Shown: positions 15,981 through 25,523 of the stretch, one piece after another
How the letters are laid out: each line of letters opens with the position of its first letter
How positions within the stretch are numbered: position 1 is the stretch's first letter
NCBI GenBank assembly: GCA_016839055.1
Contig: JAEKNX010000004.1
Coordinates: forward strand, 1 to 64,000
DNA length: 64,000 bases
From: Spirochaetales bacterium
GTDB taxonomy: Bacteria > Spirochaetota > Spirochaetia > UBA9216
Reading direction: 5' to 3'
Program-made: the position numbers and the translations under genes
The notes under the pieces: generated by a model
What the model was told of the DNA's origin: nothing
The model's input: only the letters and a program-made list of their open reading frames with translations
Databases searched by the model: none

Positions 15981-17462
15981 TCAGCTTAAGGATTTACTCC
16001 TGTCCATGCTCCTCGTGTATTTTCCGTAGGTTTCTTCGCGAGGAAAGTCTTTGCCGGGGGTAAAGGTTCCGGTCTTTATTCCCTTTGCAACTGCGGCCCG
16101 AACCTTTTTCAGAGTCGCTGAACCGTCATGATAGAGAACCTGGGAAGCAATAGTTCCGAGTGATGTTGCCTCTTCGGGGCCGGTAATTACCGGTTTATCT
16201 GTGATGTCGGCTGTAAGCTGGTTGAGGTAGGCATTCCTTGATCCGCCTCCGATTATATGAACAGCCTCGAAACCGTGGCCGCAGATGTCTTCAAGATCGG
16301 CTATAGCCTCCCGATAGCTGCAGGCAAGCGAGATGAAAGAGGATGCGAGGATTCGCTCAATTTCGGATTCTCCGGTAAGCGCGATTATCGCGTCAATCAT
16401 CTTCTCGGGATTATAGAGGCTCTGATGATTCGGATCATAGAGTGCGACCGACAGGCCGGCGCCTGAGGCCATCGATATCAATTCGGGCCACTCAAATTTC
16501 CTGTTATTAAGCTGTTCCAGCTCATGTTTGACATTTTGAAGGATGTGCATTCCGGCCGAGTTTTTCAGCAGAGTAATCGTATCGGCAGCCCCTCCCTCAT
16601 TGGCAAAACTGTGATCATAGACCTTGTCGTTAATTATAGGCTCATCGAGTTCTGTCCCGATGAGCGACCAGGTTCCGGAGCTGATAAAGATGAAATTATC
16701 CTCTGTTGCCGGAACCGAGACAACCGCTGAGGCTGTATCGTGAGACGGCACCGAGATAAACGGCATTGTGGAATCAATTTCAAGGTGCTTTGCAATAGAG
16801 CCGAGCATCACCCCGCGCTCTTTCCCATGTGGTACAACCGGGTGAAACATGCTCCTGTCAAGATTTGTTACCTGGAAGATTTTATCACTATAATCCTGCG
16901 TCCGCATATCAAGAAGCTGTGAGGTGCTTGCAATTGTATTTTCGGTTCCTTTTTCTCCGGTGAACATGAAGTTTAAAAGGTCAGGTATGAACAGAATATC
17001 CTTAGCCCCCTCATAATATTCGGGCAGCATGTCTCTTATGCCAAGAAGTTGATACATCGAGTTCATCGGGTGGTTCTGTATGCCGCTTAAGTCGAATAGC
17101 TGTTTTTTTGTTGCCGTGTCGATAGATTCAAGACCCTTAAGGCCGAAAATGTTTCGGTAGCAGAGCGGGTTGCCCAGCAGGTGGCCCGATGTGCCTAGAA
17201 TCCCAAAATCTATCCCCCAGGTTGAAATACCAACTGAGTCAATTTCCCCATATTTGTTTTCAGCGGCTTTGAGACCTGTCTGCATCGATTCAAATATTTT
17301 CAGGATGTCCCAGAAATCCACTCCGTTTACGGTGATTGCCCTGTTGGGCACCTGAAGAATTACCTCGGAGGTTACCGAGTTTCCGTCATACAATCCTATA
17401 ACTGTTCTCACTGATGAATTGCCGCAGTCAAATCCTACGCATCTAACGCTGTCATGTTTCAT
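15981..17462 (-). CDS. rhaB: FGGY-family sugar kinase, probably rhamnulokinase
   Basis: 493 residues of the FGGY kinase fold. N-terminal phosphate-binding GFDCGNSSVRTVIG, the RhaB-like SVGISTWGIDFGIL, the PSHDTASAV catalytic aspartate region and FISSGTWSLIGTEL all match rhamnulokinase, with the ATP-binding IIGGGSRNAYLNQL near the C-terminus. It phosphorylates a ketose such as L-rhamnulose on the way to dihydroxyacetone phosphate and lactaldehyde. L-fuculose is an alternative substrate given the nearby fucosidase, but the sequence reads more like RhaB. No isomerase or aldolase is adjacent. A strong promoter lies upstream. Confidence 0.83.
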   Translation of the reverse strand: MKHDSVRCVGFDCGNSSVRTVIGLYDGNSVTSEVILQVPNRAITVNGVDFWDILKIFESMQTGLKAAENKYGEIDSVGISTWGIDFGILGTSGHLLGNPLCYRNIFGLKGLESIDTATKKQLFDLSGIQNHPMNSMYQLLGIRDMLPEYYEGAKDILFIPDLLNFMFTGEKGTENTIASTSQLLDMRTQDYSDKIFQVTNLDRSMFHPVVPHGKERGVMLGSIAKHLEIDSTMPFISVPSHDTASAVVSVPATEDNFIFISSGTWSLIGTELDEPIINDKVYDHSFANEGGAADTITLLKNSAGMHILQNVKHELEQLNNRKFEWPELISMASGAGLSVALYDPNHQSLYNPEKMIDAIIALTGESEIERILASSFISLACSYREAIADLEDICGHGFEAVHIIGGGSRNAYLNQLTADITDKPVITGPEEATSLGTIASQVLYHDGSATLKKVRAAVAKGIKTGTFTPGKDFPREETYGKYTRSMDRSKSLS

Positions 17463-17538
17463 ATCAAATTCCTGTTTTCATGGTGTAAAGTAACGCTATT
17501 GGAAATAAATGTTTCAAAACTCCCAACAATATGGTAGT

Positions 17539-17566
17539 ATTATAACACAATTATCCGTGGTGTCAA
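17539..17566 (-). promoter_or_regulatory. Sigma-70-like promoter for the sugar kinase gene
   Basis: On the minus strand TTGACA (17566-17561) and TATAAT (17544-17539) are separated by 16 bp. Both hexamers are perfect. Transcription would begin near 17532, leaving a leader of about 70 nt before the kinase ATG at 17462. Confidence 0.75.
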
Positions 17567-17607
17567 ATTATTGGCAGTAATAGTAATTTTATATTGGAGA
17601 AGGAATT

Positions 17608-18387
17608 ATGACTTATACAACAATTAAAACCGACAGTATTAACAAAAATATTGCCGTGATCATCCTCAACAGGCCCGATGCGCTGAATACCTTTAATACT
17701 CCTCTAGCCGAAGAGCTTTATGCTGCGCTTCTGACTGCCGATGCTGATGAAGCTGTCCGGGTCATAATGATTAAGGGTGAGGGCCGTGCCTTCTGTGCGG
17801 GCATCGATGTTAAAGAACTGGAAGGTAAATCGACCCTCGACTATGAGAGATGGATAGACTCTATGGAGCGTCCTCTACATGTTATCTCGACTTTAGGTAA
17901 ACCGGTTATTGCCGTGCACCATGGGGTAGCGGCGGCAAACGGAATGGGACTTGTGGCTTCCGCTGACCTTGTCATCTCCGCTGATACTGCGAGGATGGGG
18001 CTTACTGCAATCAATGTCGGGTTGAACTGTGTGGGACCGGTTATTCCCGTTTTCAGATGCATAGGCAGAAAGAGGGCCCTGGAACTTCTTTTTTCAGGAA
18101 GATTAATTAAGGCCGATGAGGCAATGTCCATGGGGCTGGTCAACCGCGTGGTTCCCGAGGCTGAACTCGATGAGCAGGCTCGGCTTTGGGCGGAAGAGCT
18201 TGCCGCTAAAAGCCCCGTGGCCCTCCGGATAGCCAAGACCGCCTTCTATAAGGCTGAGGACATGAGTTACGAAAAACAATTTGCATATATGAATGAGGCC
18301 TTCGCGCGGCTCTGCTCAACAGATGACGCTAAGGAGGGGGTAAATGCCTTCTTCGAAAAGCGAACGCCGAACTGGACCGGCAGATAG
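17608..18387 (+). CDS. Enoyl-CoA hydratase/isomerase superfamily protein, ECHDC3-like, probably not a hydratase
   Basis: 259 residues with a GGAGAAGGA site before the ATG. The oxyanion-hole motif AFCAGIDVKEL and the trimerisation tail are preserved. However, the two glutamates that hydrate enoyl-CoA in true crotonases are missing: the first position reads AANGMGLVASADL and the second LTAINVGLNCVGP. The latter, with NVGLNC, closely resembles the ECHDC3 subgroup, whose reaction is uncertain. Compare the crotonase at 56920, where both glutamates are present. It is a single gene between divergent and convergent neighbours, with no strong promoter of its own that I can see. Confidence 0.8.
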   Translation: MTYTTIKTDSINKNIAVIILNRPDALNTFNTPLAEELYAALLTADADEAVRVIMIKGEGRAFCAGIDVKELEGKSTLDYERWIDSMERPLHVISTLGKPVIAVHHGVAAANGMGLVASADLVISADTARMGLTAINVGLNCVGPVIPVFRCIGRKRALELLFSGRLIKADEAMSMGLVNRVVPEAELDEQARLWAEELAAKSPVALRIAKTAFYKAEDMSYEKQFAYMNEAFARLCSTDDAKEGVNAFFEKRTPNWTGR

Positions 18388-18487
18388 GTATCTATAAATT
18401 CCAACCTAAGACGCATGTGATATTAAAAAAGCTTTTAAAGAAATCGCCATATCTTTCTGATGTGGGATAATTTGAACAATTTCTGTC

Positions 18488-19411
18488 TTAAATAAGAAAG
18501 AAAAAGCCTAGAAGCACCATCATTACCGCTCCGGCCAGTGAGACAGATAGATGAATGCGTTCGCCTGTTTTGGGATTCCATTTGCCGATAACAGGCTTGA
18601 GCCTGTCCTGAAGCAAGATGGCCGCAGGCGGAATGAAAGCCAGCACTGTTCCCATTCCCAGCGACATTGCAAGGACTGAGTATATGCCGATAAGCGGTGC
18701 CTGAACTGCTATTGAGAAGATCATGATGGTCGCGGCCCCAGGGCAGGGAATGAGGCCGGAGGCCAGAACAAAGACTATTGTTCCCGGGCTTAAGTTGTTC
18801 CCCCCCTGGCGGGGCCCCTTCCTGTAATACATAATATTCAGGATTATTAGATAGAAACCCAGTAGTACAATTATTCCGTAACTGATTCCTTCAATAAGGG
18901 GAGTCAGGTTGTTGAATCTGGTTAACAGTGCTCTTGAGGTAATCAGGTAGAGTCCGCCGATGAGAAATATCGCTGAAATGGCATGAAGGACGGCTGTCAT
19001 GAAGCCCGCCGCCATTCCCTGCTTCCATTTGTTCTTTGATGACATAAAGTAGGAAAACAAGAATATCTTCCGGTGTCCGGGACCTATGACATGAATCAGG
19101 CCGTAGGCGTAAGAAAAAAGAAGAAAGGTAAGAAGAACTCTGCTGTCTTTCTCTGTATTGTAGCCGGTAATATAGCCGGATATTTTTGCCTGAAGATTTT
19201 TCTGAACTCCCTTCATCTTCTGCATTAAAGGACTTTCTGCGAAGGGTGACAGGAACTCTGTCCTCTCGGTCTGCGCCCCCGCGTTATCCGCCACAGAGCT
19301 CTGAGTATCACCGGTTGTGATGAATGGGTTCTGCTGAGCCGCGGACTGAAAGAGAGGGGCAAGGCTTAGAAGCAGAACCAGGGCGCCTGCTTTTAGAAGA
19401 GGCTGTCTCAT
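18488..19411 (-). CDS. NicO/RcnA-like nickel-cobalt (metal) transporter
   Basis: 307 residues. A signal peptide (residues 1-25, LAPLFQSAAQQ) and a periplasmic stretch precede six membrane helices. The motif GLIHVIGPGHRKIFLFSYF and the later LIPCPGAATIMIFSIA are the conserved histidine and cysteine-proline motifs of the NicO family. These proteins move Ni2+, Co2+ or possibly Zn2+. The start overlaps the end of the DUF1007 gene by 4 bp, a conserved pairing in which DUF1007 acts as a periplasmic partner. Nickel or cobalt supply could serve the B12-dependent MetH of this organism, but that is only inference. Confidence 0.82.
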   Translation of the reverse strand: MRQPLLKAGALVLLLSLAPLFQSAAQQNPFITTGDTQSSVADNAGAQTERTEFLSPFAESPLMQKMKGVQKNLQAKISGYITGYNTEKDSRVLLTFLLFSYAYGLIHVIGPGHRKIFLFSYFMSSKNKWKQGMAAGFMTAVLHAISAIFLIGGLYLITSRALLTRFNNLTPLIEGISYGIIVLLGFYLIILNIMYYRKGPRQGGNNLSPGTIVFVLASGLIPCPGAATIMIFSIAVQAPLIGIYSVLAMSLGMGTVLAFIPPAAILLQDRLKPVIGKWNPKTGERIHLSVSLAGAVMMVLLGFFFLI

Positions 19412-20040
19412 TTTCTGGCTACTGAAAGAACAAGCTCAACCGGGAATGCCTGGCCTGAATATTCGGCACCCTCTCTTGCAACCTTTTGGGCGGTGTTGTC
19501 GTAAAATATTGGAGCGTTCTTTTTCTCCGACAGAACCCAGTTAACCAAAATGTTTTCTGGCGATTTTACGCTTACCGGCTTAGCACCGGTATAGGCTATA
19601 TCGCAGAAGAAGGAATCGTCATAGACAGCAATTCTCACTTCACCCGCCTCTTTCTCTTCCCCCTTGTAGGGGAGAAAGAACTCATAGCCCAGGCGGTTGT
19701 CGGTCATGAAGGCCCTGAAATTACTGAAGGTTTCCGGCCGGCTGAAGTGCCCCCCGGTATTGAAATAAGTGTAGTAGCCGTAATTTTTGAGATTTATAAA
19801 GGAGGTATCCCTTATTATTTCGATCTCCTCGTCTGAGAACTTTTCAGTCCAGCCTATTCCGTTGTCCATAAGGACGGAACCGGTAAAAATCATATCAAAA
19901 AGCCATCGGATTTTCACTCCGTCAAAACCGTCTTCGGAAAAAACAGCTTCGGTTGTCATGTCTATGAACATATGCGGATGAGAGAAGGCCGCAACTGGAA
20001 GAGTCAGGAGAAATATAAATAAAAGAGTTAGTTTTCGCAT
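19408..20040 (-). CDS. DUF1007 family periplasmic protein
   Basis: 210 residues starting at the ATG at 20040; a TTG 15 bp upstream is in frame but less likely. The signal peptide ends in AAFSHPHMFID, and the histidine-rich start of the mature protein is the family hallmark, suggesting metal binding. The rest is a beta sandwich with conserved GVKIRWLFDMIF. DUF1007 proteins are encoded beside or fused to NicO/RcnA-like permeases, exactly as here, where the permease overlaps the end by 4 bp. A role in delivering nickel, cobalt or zinc to the permease is the usual proposal and is not proven. Confidence 0.83.
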   Translation of the reverse strand: MRKLTLLFIFLLTLPVAAFSHPHMFIDMTTEAVFSEDGFDGVKIRWLFDMIFTGSVLMDNGIGWTEKFSDEEIEIIRDTSFINLKNYGYYTYFNTGGHFSRPETFSNFRAFMTDNRLGYEFFLPYKGEEKEAGEVRIAVYDDSFFCDIAYTGAKPVSVKSPENILVNWVLSEKKNAPIFYDNTAQKVAREGAEYSGQAFPVELVLSVARK

Positions 20041-20086
20041 ACCGGATATTAGCAAAAAAAATTGAAAGAATCCAGATAAACCCCTT

Positions 20087-22513
20087 CTATGCTCGTCGAG
20101 TCACGGCCTTTATAAGCCGTGATAGACCTCGTAACAACCGGCCTCTGCCCATATCAATCAGGGCATCTACCATCTCGAAACTTATCTTCCTGTCGCTTAG
20201 TCCGGCAACGGCTCGGAGGGGCATGTCTCTGACCATAGCCTGATACATACCGGCTGAATTCTCATTACCGTGGCTTTGTTTTTCGGCATTTTTCAATGCA
20301 AATTTAAGCAGCAGCTTCCCGGTAAGGGTTGATGAAAATTCTGTCAGGGTCGTAGTCCGGTCAATATTTTTTTTTGGAAAATTAGCAGGAAGTTCTCTCC
20401 CGTAAGCGGCCTCGAAACAGTCGTCAGATATCCTGTGGATGAGCCCGGGATCTTCACCGATTCTTTGATAATCGCTGCCCTTCGCGGAAGAAGAACTGTA
20501 GTCGGACAGAATGCTCAGATCAGCTTCGAGTCTTATGTCATTCGCCGACGCTCCAATCATTATGCGGTATTTTCCCGGTTCCACCGCCCAGCGCTCTGAG
20601 CCTGAATCCCAGTGTGAAAAAGATCTCAGACTGAGGCTGAGATTCGCTTTTTGTCTCTCTCCAGGTGCGATTTCAAGCTTTATGAACCCCCGGAGCTCTC
20701 TGTCGGGCCTATGAACAACCTTTCCTGGCCCTCCGACATATAGCTGACATATTTCTTTGCCGGTACATTTGCCGGTGTTTTCAATATCGAAACTGAGGTT
20801 GAGAAGTTCCTCATCAGAGCTGCTGCCCCGGACATCAATCTCTTTCTGACTGAGCCTCAGTTCGCTGTAAACGAAACTTGTGTATGATAGTCCGTGGCCG
20901 AAGGGGTAGAGAACCGGAACTCCGGCTGTTTCGTAGTAACGGTAGCCGACATAGATTCCTTCTCTGTATTCCACCTGCCGCGGACCTCCTGGGAACCAGG
21001 CTGATGACGGATTGTCTTCGAGTCTCAGCGGAAAGGTTTCGGCAAGCTTGCCGGAGGGGCAGATGGCGCCAGTCAGTACATCCGATAGGGCTCCTGCCCC
21101 GGCCTGTCCCCCCAGGTAGCATTCGAGAACTGCATGCACTCCCTCATTCCAAGGCATCTGGACAGGCGCGCCGTTGCTCAGACAGATAACCAGTTGTTTT
21201 CCGGTGGAGATCAGCGCCTCAATAAGGCGATTATGGCTCTCCGGAAGTTTGAGATCCGGTCGGTCAAAACCTTCGGATTCATGTTCATCCGGGAGTCCTG
21301 TAAGAATAATTATCTTATCCGCATTCTCCACTGCACTGACAGCCTCAACTATTAAACTAGTCTGAATCGAGTCGGAGCCGAGCCGGTAACCGGCAGCGTA
21401 GACGGCTTCCGGATAATGTTTTCTAATTTCATCGAGGAAGATATCGAGAGCCGTTGGATTTACCCGTGAGCTTCCGGCGCCCTGGTATCTAGGATTAACG
21501 GCGAACTCTCCAATTACAGCAATTCTGTCATCGGCTGTTAGTGGAAGAACTGAGTTCTCATTTTTAAGAAGGACTATGGATTCCGCCGCGGCTTCTCTGG
21601 CGAGCAGGTGGTGATTCTCGAGAGAGACCGGTTTAGGGGAATCTATCGGAGCGGCTTTATCCAGGAGGTTCAGAATCCTCGTCACGGTTCTATCAAGGAC
21701 TTCCTCTGGCAGACTTCCCGTTCTCACCGCCTCGGCTATTTTTGCTGCGTTCTCCGGCCCGGAGTCCGGCATCTCTATATCCTGGCCGGCTGCAAGGCCC
21801 TCGGTTCTGTTGTTGCAGGCTCCCCAATCGGTGATGAGCACGCCGTCCCATCCCCAGTCGGTTCTGAGTATATCGGTCAGGAGACGGCGGCTTTCACTGA
21901 CATACTCTCCGTTAATTCTGTTGTATGAGCACATTATCGTCCAGGGGCTGCTTTTTTTGACAGCTGTCTCGAAGGCGGGAAGGTATATCTCACGAAGAGT
22001 CCGCTCATCGATGAGCGCGTCAATGGTCATGCGGAGGCTTTCCTGATTGTTGGCGGTGAAATGCTTCAGCGAACAGCCTACTCCGGCATCCTGGACTCCG
22101 TTTATAAGTGCTGAGGCAAGTTCCCCGCTCAGGAGCGGATCTTCCGAGAAATATTCAAAATTTCTTCCGCAGAGCGGCGAGCGTTTTATGTTTACTCCGG
22201 GACCGAGCAGGACCGATACTCTCTCGGCACGGCATTCATCGGCCAGGATAGTCCCAATGCGATACATGAGATCTGTATTCCAGCTTGATGCAAGGGCTGA
22301 TGCCGTCGGGAAGCATGTTGAGGCAAGGCTTGAAGCTCTAGGATTTACAGCATCATCATCTTGTTTTCGGAGGCCATGCGGGCCGTCGCAGGCCATCAGC
22401 TCGGCTAATCCATACTTCGGAAGGCCTCTGAAGTGCCAGTCTTTTCTACCGGCGCAGAGAACCGCCTTCTCTTCTATCGAAAGTTCTTTGATGATTTTTT
22501 TTATATCAGTCAT
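20087..22513 (-). CDS. Glycoside hydrolase family 3 beta-glucosidase
   Basis: 808 residues without a signal peptide, so intracellular. Residues 1-280 form the GH3 barrel, with MACDGPHGLRKQ at the substrate site and the nucleophile aspartate in VLITDWGACNNRTEG. The second GH3 domain follows (ESIVLLKNENSVLPL, YQGAGSSRVNP), with the acid/base region near GLPDEHESEGFDRPDL. A fibronectin-III-like domain (NLSFDIENTGKCTGKEICQL) completes the core. The last ~130 residues are helical and charged, longer than many members. It releases glucose from beta-glucosides or cello-oligosaccharides. It stands alone, with 45 bp to lon. Confidence 0.93.
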   Translation of the reverse strand: MTDIKKIIKELSIEEKAVLCAGRKDWHFRGLPKYGLAELMACDGPHGLRKQDDDAVNPRASSLASTCFPTASALASSWNTDLMYRIGTILADECRAERVSVLLGPGVNIKRSPLCGRNFEYFSEDPLLSGELASALINGVQDAGVGCSLKHFTANNQESLRMTIDALIDERTLREIYLPAFETAVKKSSPWTIMCSYNRINGEYVSESRRLLTDILRTDWGWDGVLITDWGACNNRTEGLAAGQDIEMPDSGPENAAKIAEAVRTGSLPEEVLDRTVTRILNLLDKAAPIDSPKPVSLENHHLLAREAAAESIVLLKNENSVLPLTADDRIAVIGEFAVNPRYQGAGSSRVNPTALDIFLDEIRKHYPEAVYAAGYRLGSDSIQTSLIVEAVSAVENADKIIILTGLPDEHESEGFDRPDLKLPESHNRLIEALISTGKQLVICLSNGAPVQMPWNEGVHAVLECYLGGQAGAGALSDVLTGAICPSGKLAETFPLRLEDNPSSAWFPGGPRQVEYREGIYVGYRYYETAGVPVLYPFGHGLSYTSFVYSELRLSQKEIDVRGSSSDEELLNLSFDIENTGKCTGKEICQLYVGGPGKVVHRPDRELRGFIKLEIAPGERQKANLSLSLRSFSHWDSGSERWAVEPGKYRIMIGASANDIRLEADLSILSDYSSSSAKGSDYQRIGEDPGLIHRISDDCFEAAYGRELPANFPKKNIDRTTTLTEFSSTLTGKLLLKFALKNAEKQSHGNENSAGMYQAMVRDMPLRAVAGLSDRKISFEMVDALIDMGRGRLLRGLSRLIKAVTRRA

Positions 22514-22558
22514 TCCGGCCCCCGTGAAAATATTATCACGAAAGGCCGGAAAACTGAA

Positions 22559-24943
22559 TTAAAAAAAGGTTAAGCCCGCGGTTTTACCGCTACTGTTCAT
22601 GTGCAGTACTTCCGCCGGTGGAAGGTCGATATCAAGGGCAATTTTTACAACATCCTCAATTCTTTCAACAAAGAGGAATTCTATATCATTACGTACATCC
22701 TCAGGTATCTCTTTTATGTCATTCCGGTTTTCTGATGACATGATTATGCTTCTGATACCCGCCCGGTGGGCCGCGAGGACTTTTTCCTTAATTCCGCCGA
22801 CAGGGAGCACTGTGCCTCTGAGGGTTATCTCTCCTGTCATAGCTGTTTTTGTATTAACGGTTCTTCCCGTGAGAAGGGAAGCGAGAGATGTGAACAGGGT
22901 TATTCCGGCAGACGGTCCGTCTTTTGGAGTGCTTCCAGCCGGAACATGGATATGAATATCATTCTTAGCAAAATCGAAGTGGGTGATCTGGTTTGCCATC
23001 CTGGACCTTATCAGGCTCAACGAGATTCTCGCTGATTCCTTCATGACATCTCCCAGCTGGCCGGTGAGGACAAGCTCGCCGCTTCCTGGCATGAAAGTGC
23101 TTTCAATGAAGAGGATATCGCCGCCGACCGGTGTCCAGGCAAGGCCTGTTACTATTCCGGGGAAATTTTCTTTAAGCACATCATCCAGTCTTACTTTCTG
23201 CTGTCCAAGAATGTCTTCGAGGTTCTCTGCTTCGACTACAATCTGCTTATCTCCGCCGCCGGTTACAATCATTTCTGATGAAACCCTGGTGATTTTAGCC
23301 AGCTGTTTCTTGAGACCTCGTACTCCGGCTTCCCTTGTATATTTTTCAATCACAGCTGACAGAGCCTCATCGGTTATCTTAAGCCGGCTTTCATTAAGGC
23401 CATGGTCGGAAAGAACTGACGGAAGCAGATGTTTCTTCCCTATGTGAAATTTTTCATTATTTGTATAGCTTGATATTGAGATAACCTCCATCCTGTCCAG
23501 CAAAGGCCCAGGGATTGCGCTTACCGTATTGGCGGTGGCGATAAAAAATACTTCTGACAAATCGAAGGGGATATCAAGATAGTGATCCGAGAAAGAATTA
23601 TTCTGTTCAGGATCGAGAACCTCAAGCAGCGCGCTGGCAGGATCGCCATTATAGCCGGTCATAAGTTTGTCTACTTCATCAAGAACGAAGACAGGATTTT
23701 TCGCTCCTGCTTTTTTCATCTCGTTGATTATCCGTCCGGGCAGGGCTCCGACATAGGTTCGTCTATGGCCTCTTATTTCGGCTTCGTCTTTTATACCGCC
23801 GAGGCTGAGTCTTACATACTTTCGTCCGAGTGCATTCGCTATGCTTCGACCCAGACTCGTCTTCCCTGTTCCCGGAGGTCCCTCAAATAGGAGAATTGTG
23901 CCCTTTCTGTTCTCGGTCAGTTTCATTACCGCCAGATGTTGAATAATCCTATCCTTTACCTCAGCAAGCCCGAAGTGATCAGCATCAAGAACTTCACGGG
24001 CTTTTTTCAGATCGATAGGTCCGTTGTCCGTTGAAAACCAGGGCAGTGCCAGGATGAGGTCAAGATAGGATTTTATCATTCCTTCTTCATGTCCGTTTGG
24101 TCCCTGTGCCTCGAGCTTTTCAACCTCTTCGAGAGCAGCTTCCATAACATTCTCAGGCAGCCTGGTTTCTTCAAGCAGCTCACGGTAGTTCTTTTTCTTC
24201 TGTTTTTTTACGGTATCCTCATTCAGCTCTTTTTGAATTTCCTTCATTTGTTCTCTTAGTAGAGCATGCCGGTAGTGCTTGTTTGTACTCTCGGCAAATT
24301 TCTGTGCCATTTCAATTTGAAGTTTGAGAGACTCTTTCTGTCTCAGTAGATAGTCCAGGAATCTTATCCCGCGGTTGTGGAGTGATTTTTCCTCAAGAAG
24401 TTCCTGTTTTTCATTCCTCGTGATATTAAGATAAGGAGAAGAAAACCCTATCAGTTTTGTTATTGTTTCCTGACGATTCATTATGTTCAAAATTGAACCG
24501 GAACCCCGGAAATTCTCCGCGATATCATGCACAAGGCTCTTTAGGTAAAGGAGCATATCATCCTGCTCCTTTACCGATATATCAACAATATCCGGTGCTT
24601 CGGTGAAGTCTGCATAAGTCTCCTCTCCTTCGACGTAAATTTTGTCAATTTCTGCACGGTTGGACACATAAGCCTTCAGTAAAAGTGAATCGCCGTCTTC
24701 CATGGTTGATTTGATGCTGATTAGTACTCCAGTCTTATATATATTGTCTCCGGTTTTTCCAATCTCGCTTCCACTGTCTTTTAGTCCTGAGGCGAGAATA
24801 AGCGAATGACCGCTTTTCATCCACATTTTTATCATTTCGGCTGTCGGCTGGCTGATTTTTATTTCCGCGGATCCTTCATGAAGCAGAATTGCATTTTCCA
24901 GCGGTAAGAGGGGGAGTCTTTCAGTTTTTTTCTCTGCAGTCAT
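22559..24943 (-). CDS. lon: ATP-dependent protease Lon (LonA)
   Basis: 794 residues, the normal LonA length. Order: N-terminal substrate domain (1-200, starting PLLPLENAILLHEG), coiled helices, AAA+ module with Walker A GPPGTGKTSLGRS and Walker B NPVFVLDEVDKL, and the C-terminal protease domain. The catalytic serine is in KDGPSAGITLFTS (about residue 678) and its lysine partner in PVGGIKEKVLAAHRAG (about 720). It degrades misfolded and regulatory proteins in the cytoplasm. The upstream region carries two copies of a 19-bp sequence with a short palindrome, possible operator sites. It lies downstream of marR on the same strand. Confidence 0.96.
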   Translation of the reverse strand: MTAEKKTERLPLLPLENAILLHEGSAEIKISQPTAEMIKMWMKSGHSLILASGLKDSGSEIGKTGDNIYKTGVLISIKSTMEDGDSLLLKAYVSNRAEIDKIYVEGEETYADFTEAPDIVDISVKEQDDMLLYLKSLVHDIAENFRGSGSILNIMNRQETITKLIGFSSPYLNITRNEKQELLEEKSLHNRGIRFLDYLLRQKESLKLQIEMAQKFAESTNKHYRHALLREQMKEIQKELNEDTVKKQKKKNYRELLEETRLPENVMEAALEEVEKLEAQGPNGHEEGMIKSYLDLILALPWFSTDNGPIDLKKAREVLDADHFGLAEVKDRIIQHLAVMKLTENRKGTILLFEGPPGTGKTSLGRSIANALGRKYVRLSLGGIKDEAEIRGHRRTYVGALPGRIINEMKKAGAKNPVFVLDEVDKLMTGYNGDPASALLEVLDPEQNNSFSDHYLDIPFDLSEVFFIATANTVSAIPGPLLDRMEVISISSYTNNEKFHIGKKHLLPSVLSDHGLNESRLKITDEALSAVIEKYTREAGVRGLKKQLAKITRVSSEMIVTGGGDKQIVVEAENLEDILGQQKVRLDDVLKENFPGIVTGLAWTPVGGDILFIESTFMPGSGELVLTGQLGDVMKESARISLSLIRSRMANQITHFDFAKNDIHIHVPAGSTPKDGPSAGITLFTSLASLLTGRTVNTKTAMTGEITLRGTVLPVGGIKEKVLAAHRAGIRSIIMSSENRNDIKEIPEDVRNDIEFLFVERIEDVVKIALDIDLPPAEVLHMNSSGKTAGLTFF

Positions 24944-25011
24944 ATTATACTTCCTTATCCGAATATTTCGATATACGTAATATAATATTATAATTCTAAA
25001 AGGGCAAATTT

Positions 25012-25067
25012 AAGATATCTGATATTCAATACATTTGGAAGGAATTTCAAGATATCTGATATTCAAT
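25012..25067 (-). promoter_or_regulatory. Two 19-bp direct repeats with palindromic cores upstream of lon
   Basis: The sequence aagatatctgatattcaat occurs identically at 25012-25030 and 25049-25067, spaced 37 bp. Each contains the 11-bp palindrome ATATC-T-GATAT. They sit between marR and lon, about 70-125 bp upstream of the lon start. A TATAAT on the minus strand lies between the first copy and lon. The layout suggests paired operator sites for a dimeric regulator of lon, possibly the neighbouring MarR. Confidence 0.5.
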
Positions 25068-25081
25068 GTAATTTATGAAAT

Positions 25082-25516
25082 TCAAGGAGTTACATTAACT
25101 ACAATCTTATTAAGAAGCCTTAATAGTTCTGTCTGTTCAGAATCTGATAGTGAGTTCAATATTTCAACGGCAAATTTCTGCGAAGTGCGGTTTTTTATTT
25201 TTGCCGCTTCCTGGCCTTTTTCAGTAAGATCGACCCGGACAACCCTACGGTCATGCTTGCAGCGGTCACGGCTTACAAGACCCCTTGATACGAGTTTATT
25301 GAAAATCCCGGTCAGGGTACTCATGGGAAGTGAGAGTTCCGCGGATATTTCCTTGATATTCGGGCTGTTTTTTTTGCACAGGGCGCAGAGAACCTTTAAA
25401 TCGTTGCCGTTGAGGCTGAACAATGGGGTGTCGGCACAGGCGGATTTCTCATCATTATAGTGGGTTTCAATCAGTTGAGTAAACAGATTAATCAATTTAT
25501 CCGCTTTTGCTTCCAT
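25082..25516 (-). CDS. MarR-family transcriptional regulator
   Basis: 144 residues. The winged helix-turn-helix is visible at about 45-105 (IKEISAELSLPMSTLTGIF, then LVSRGLVSRDRCKHDRRVVR with the wing RDRCKHDRR), flanked by the N- and C-terminal dimerisation helices. MarR proteins repress efflux, stress or degradation genes and respond to small ligands or oxidation; one cysteine pair (SACADTPLF, VLCALCKKNS) might be redox-active, which is speculative. A near-perfect promoter lies so close to the ATG that the message is predicted to have almost no leader. No Shine-Dalgarno is visible, consistent with that. Confidence 0.88.
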   Translation of the reverse strand: MEAKADKLINLFTQLIETHYNDEKSACADTPLFSLNGNDLKVLCALCKKNSPNIKEISAELSLPMSTLTGIFNKLVSRGLVSRDRCKHDRRVVRVDLTEKGQEAAKIKNRTSQKFAVEILNSLSDSEQTELLRLLNKIVVNVTP

Positions 25517-25523
25517 GTTGCTA

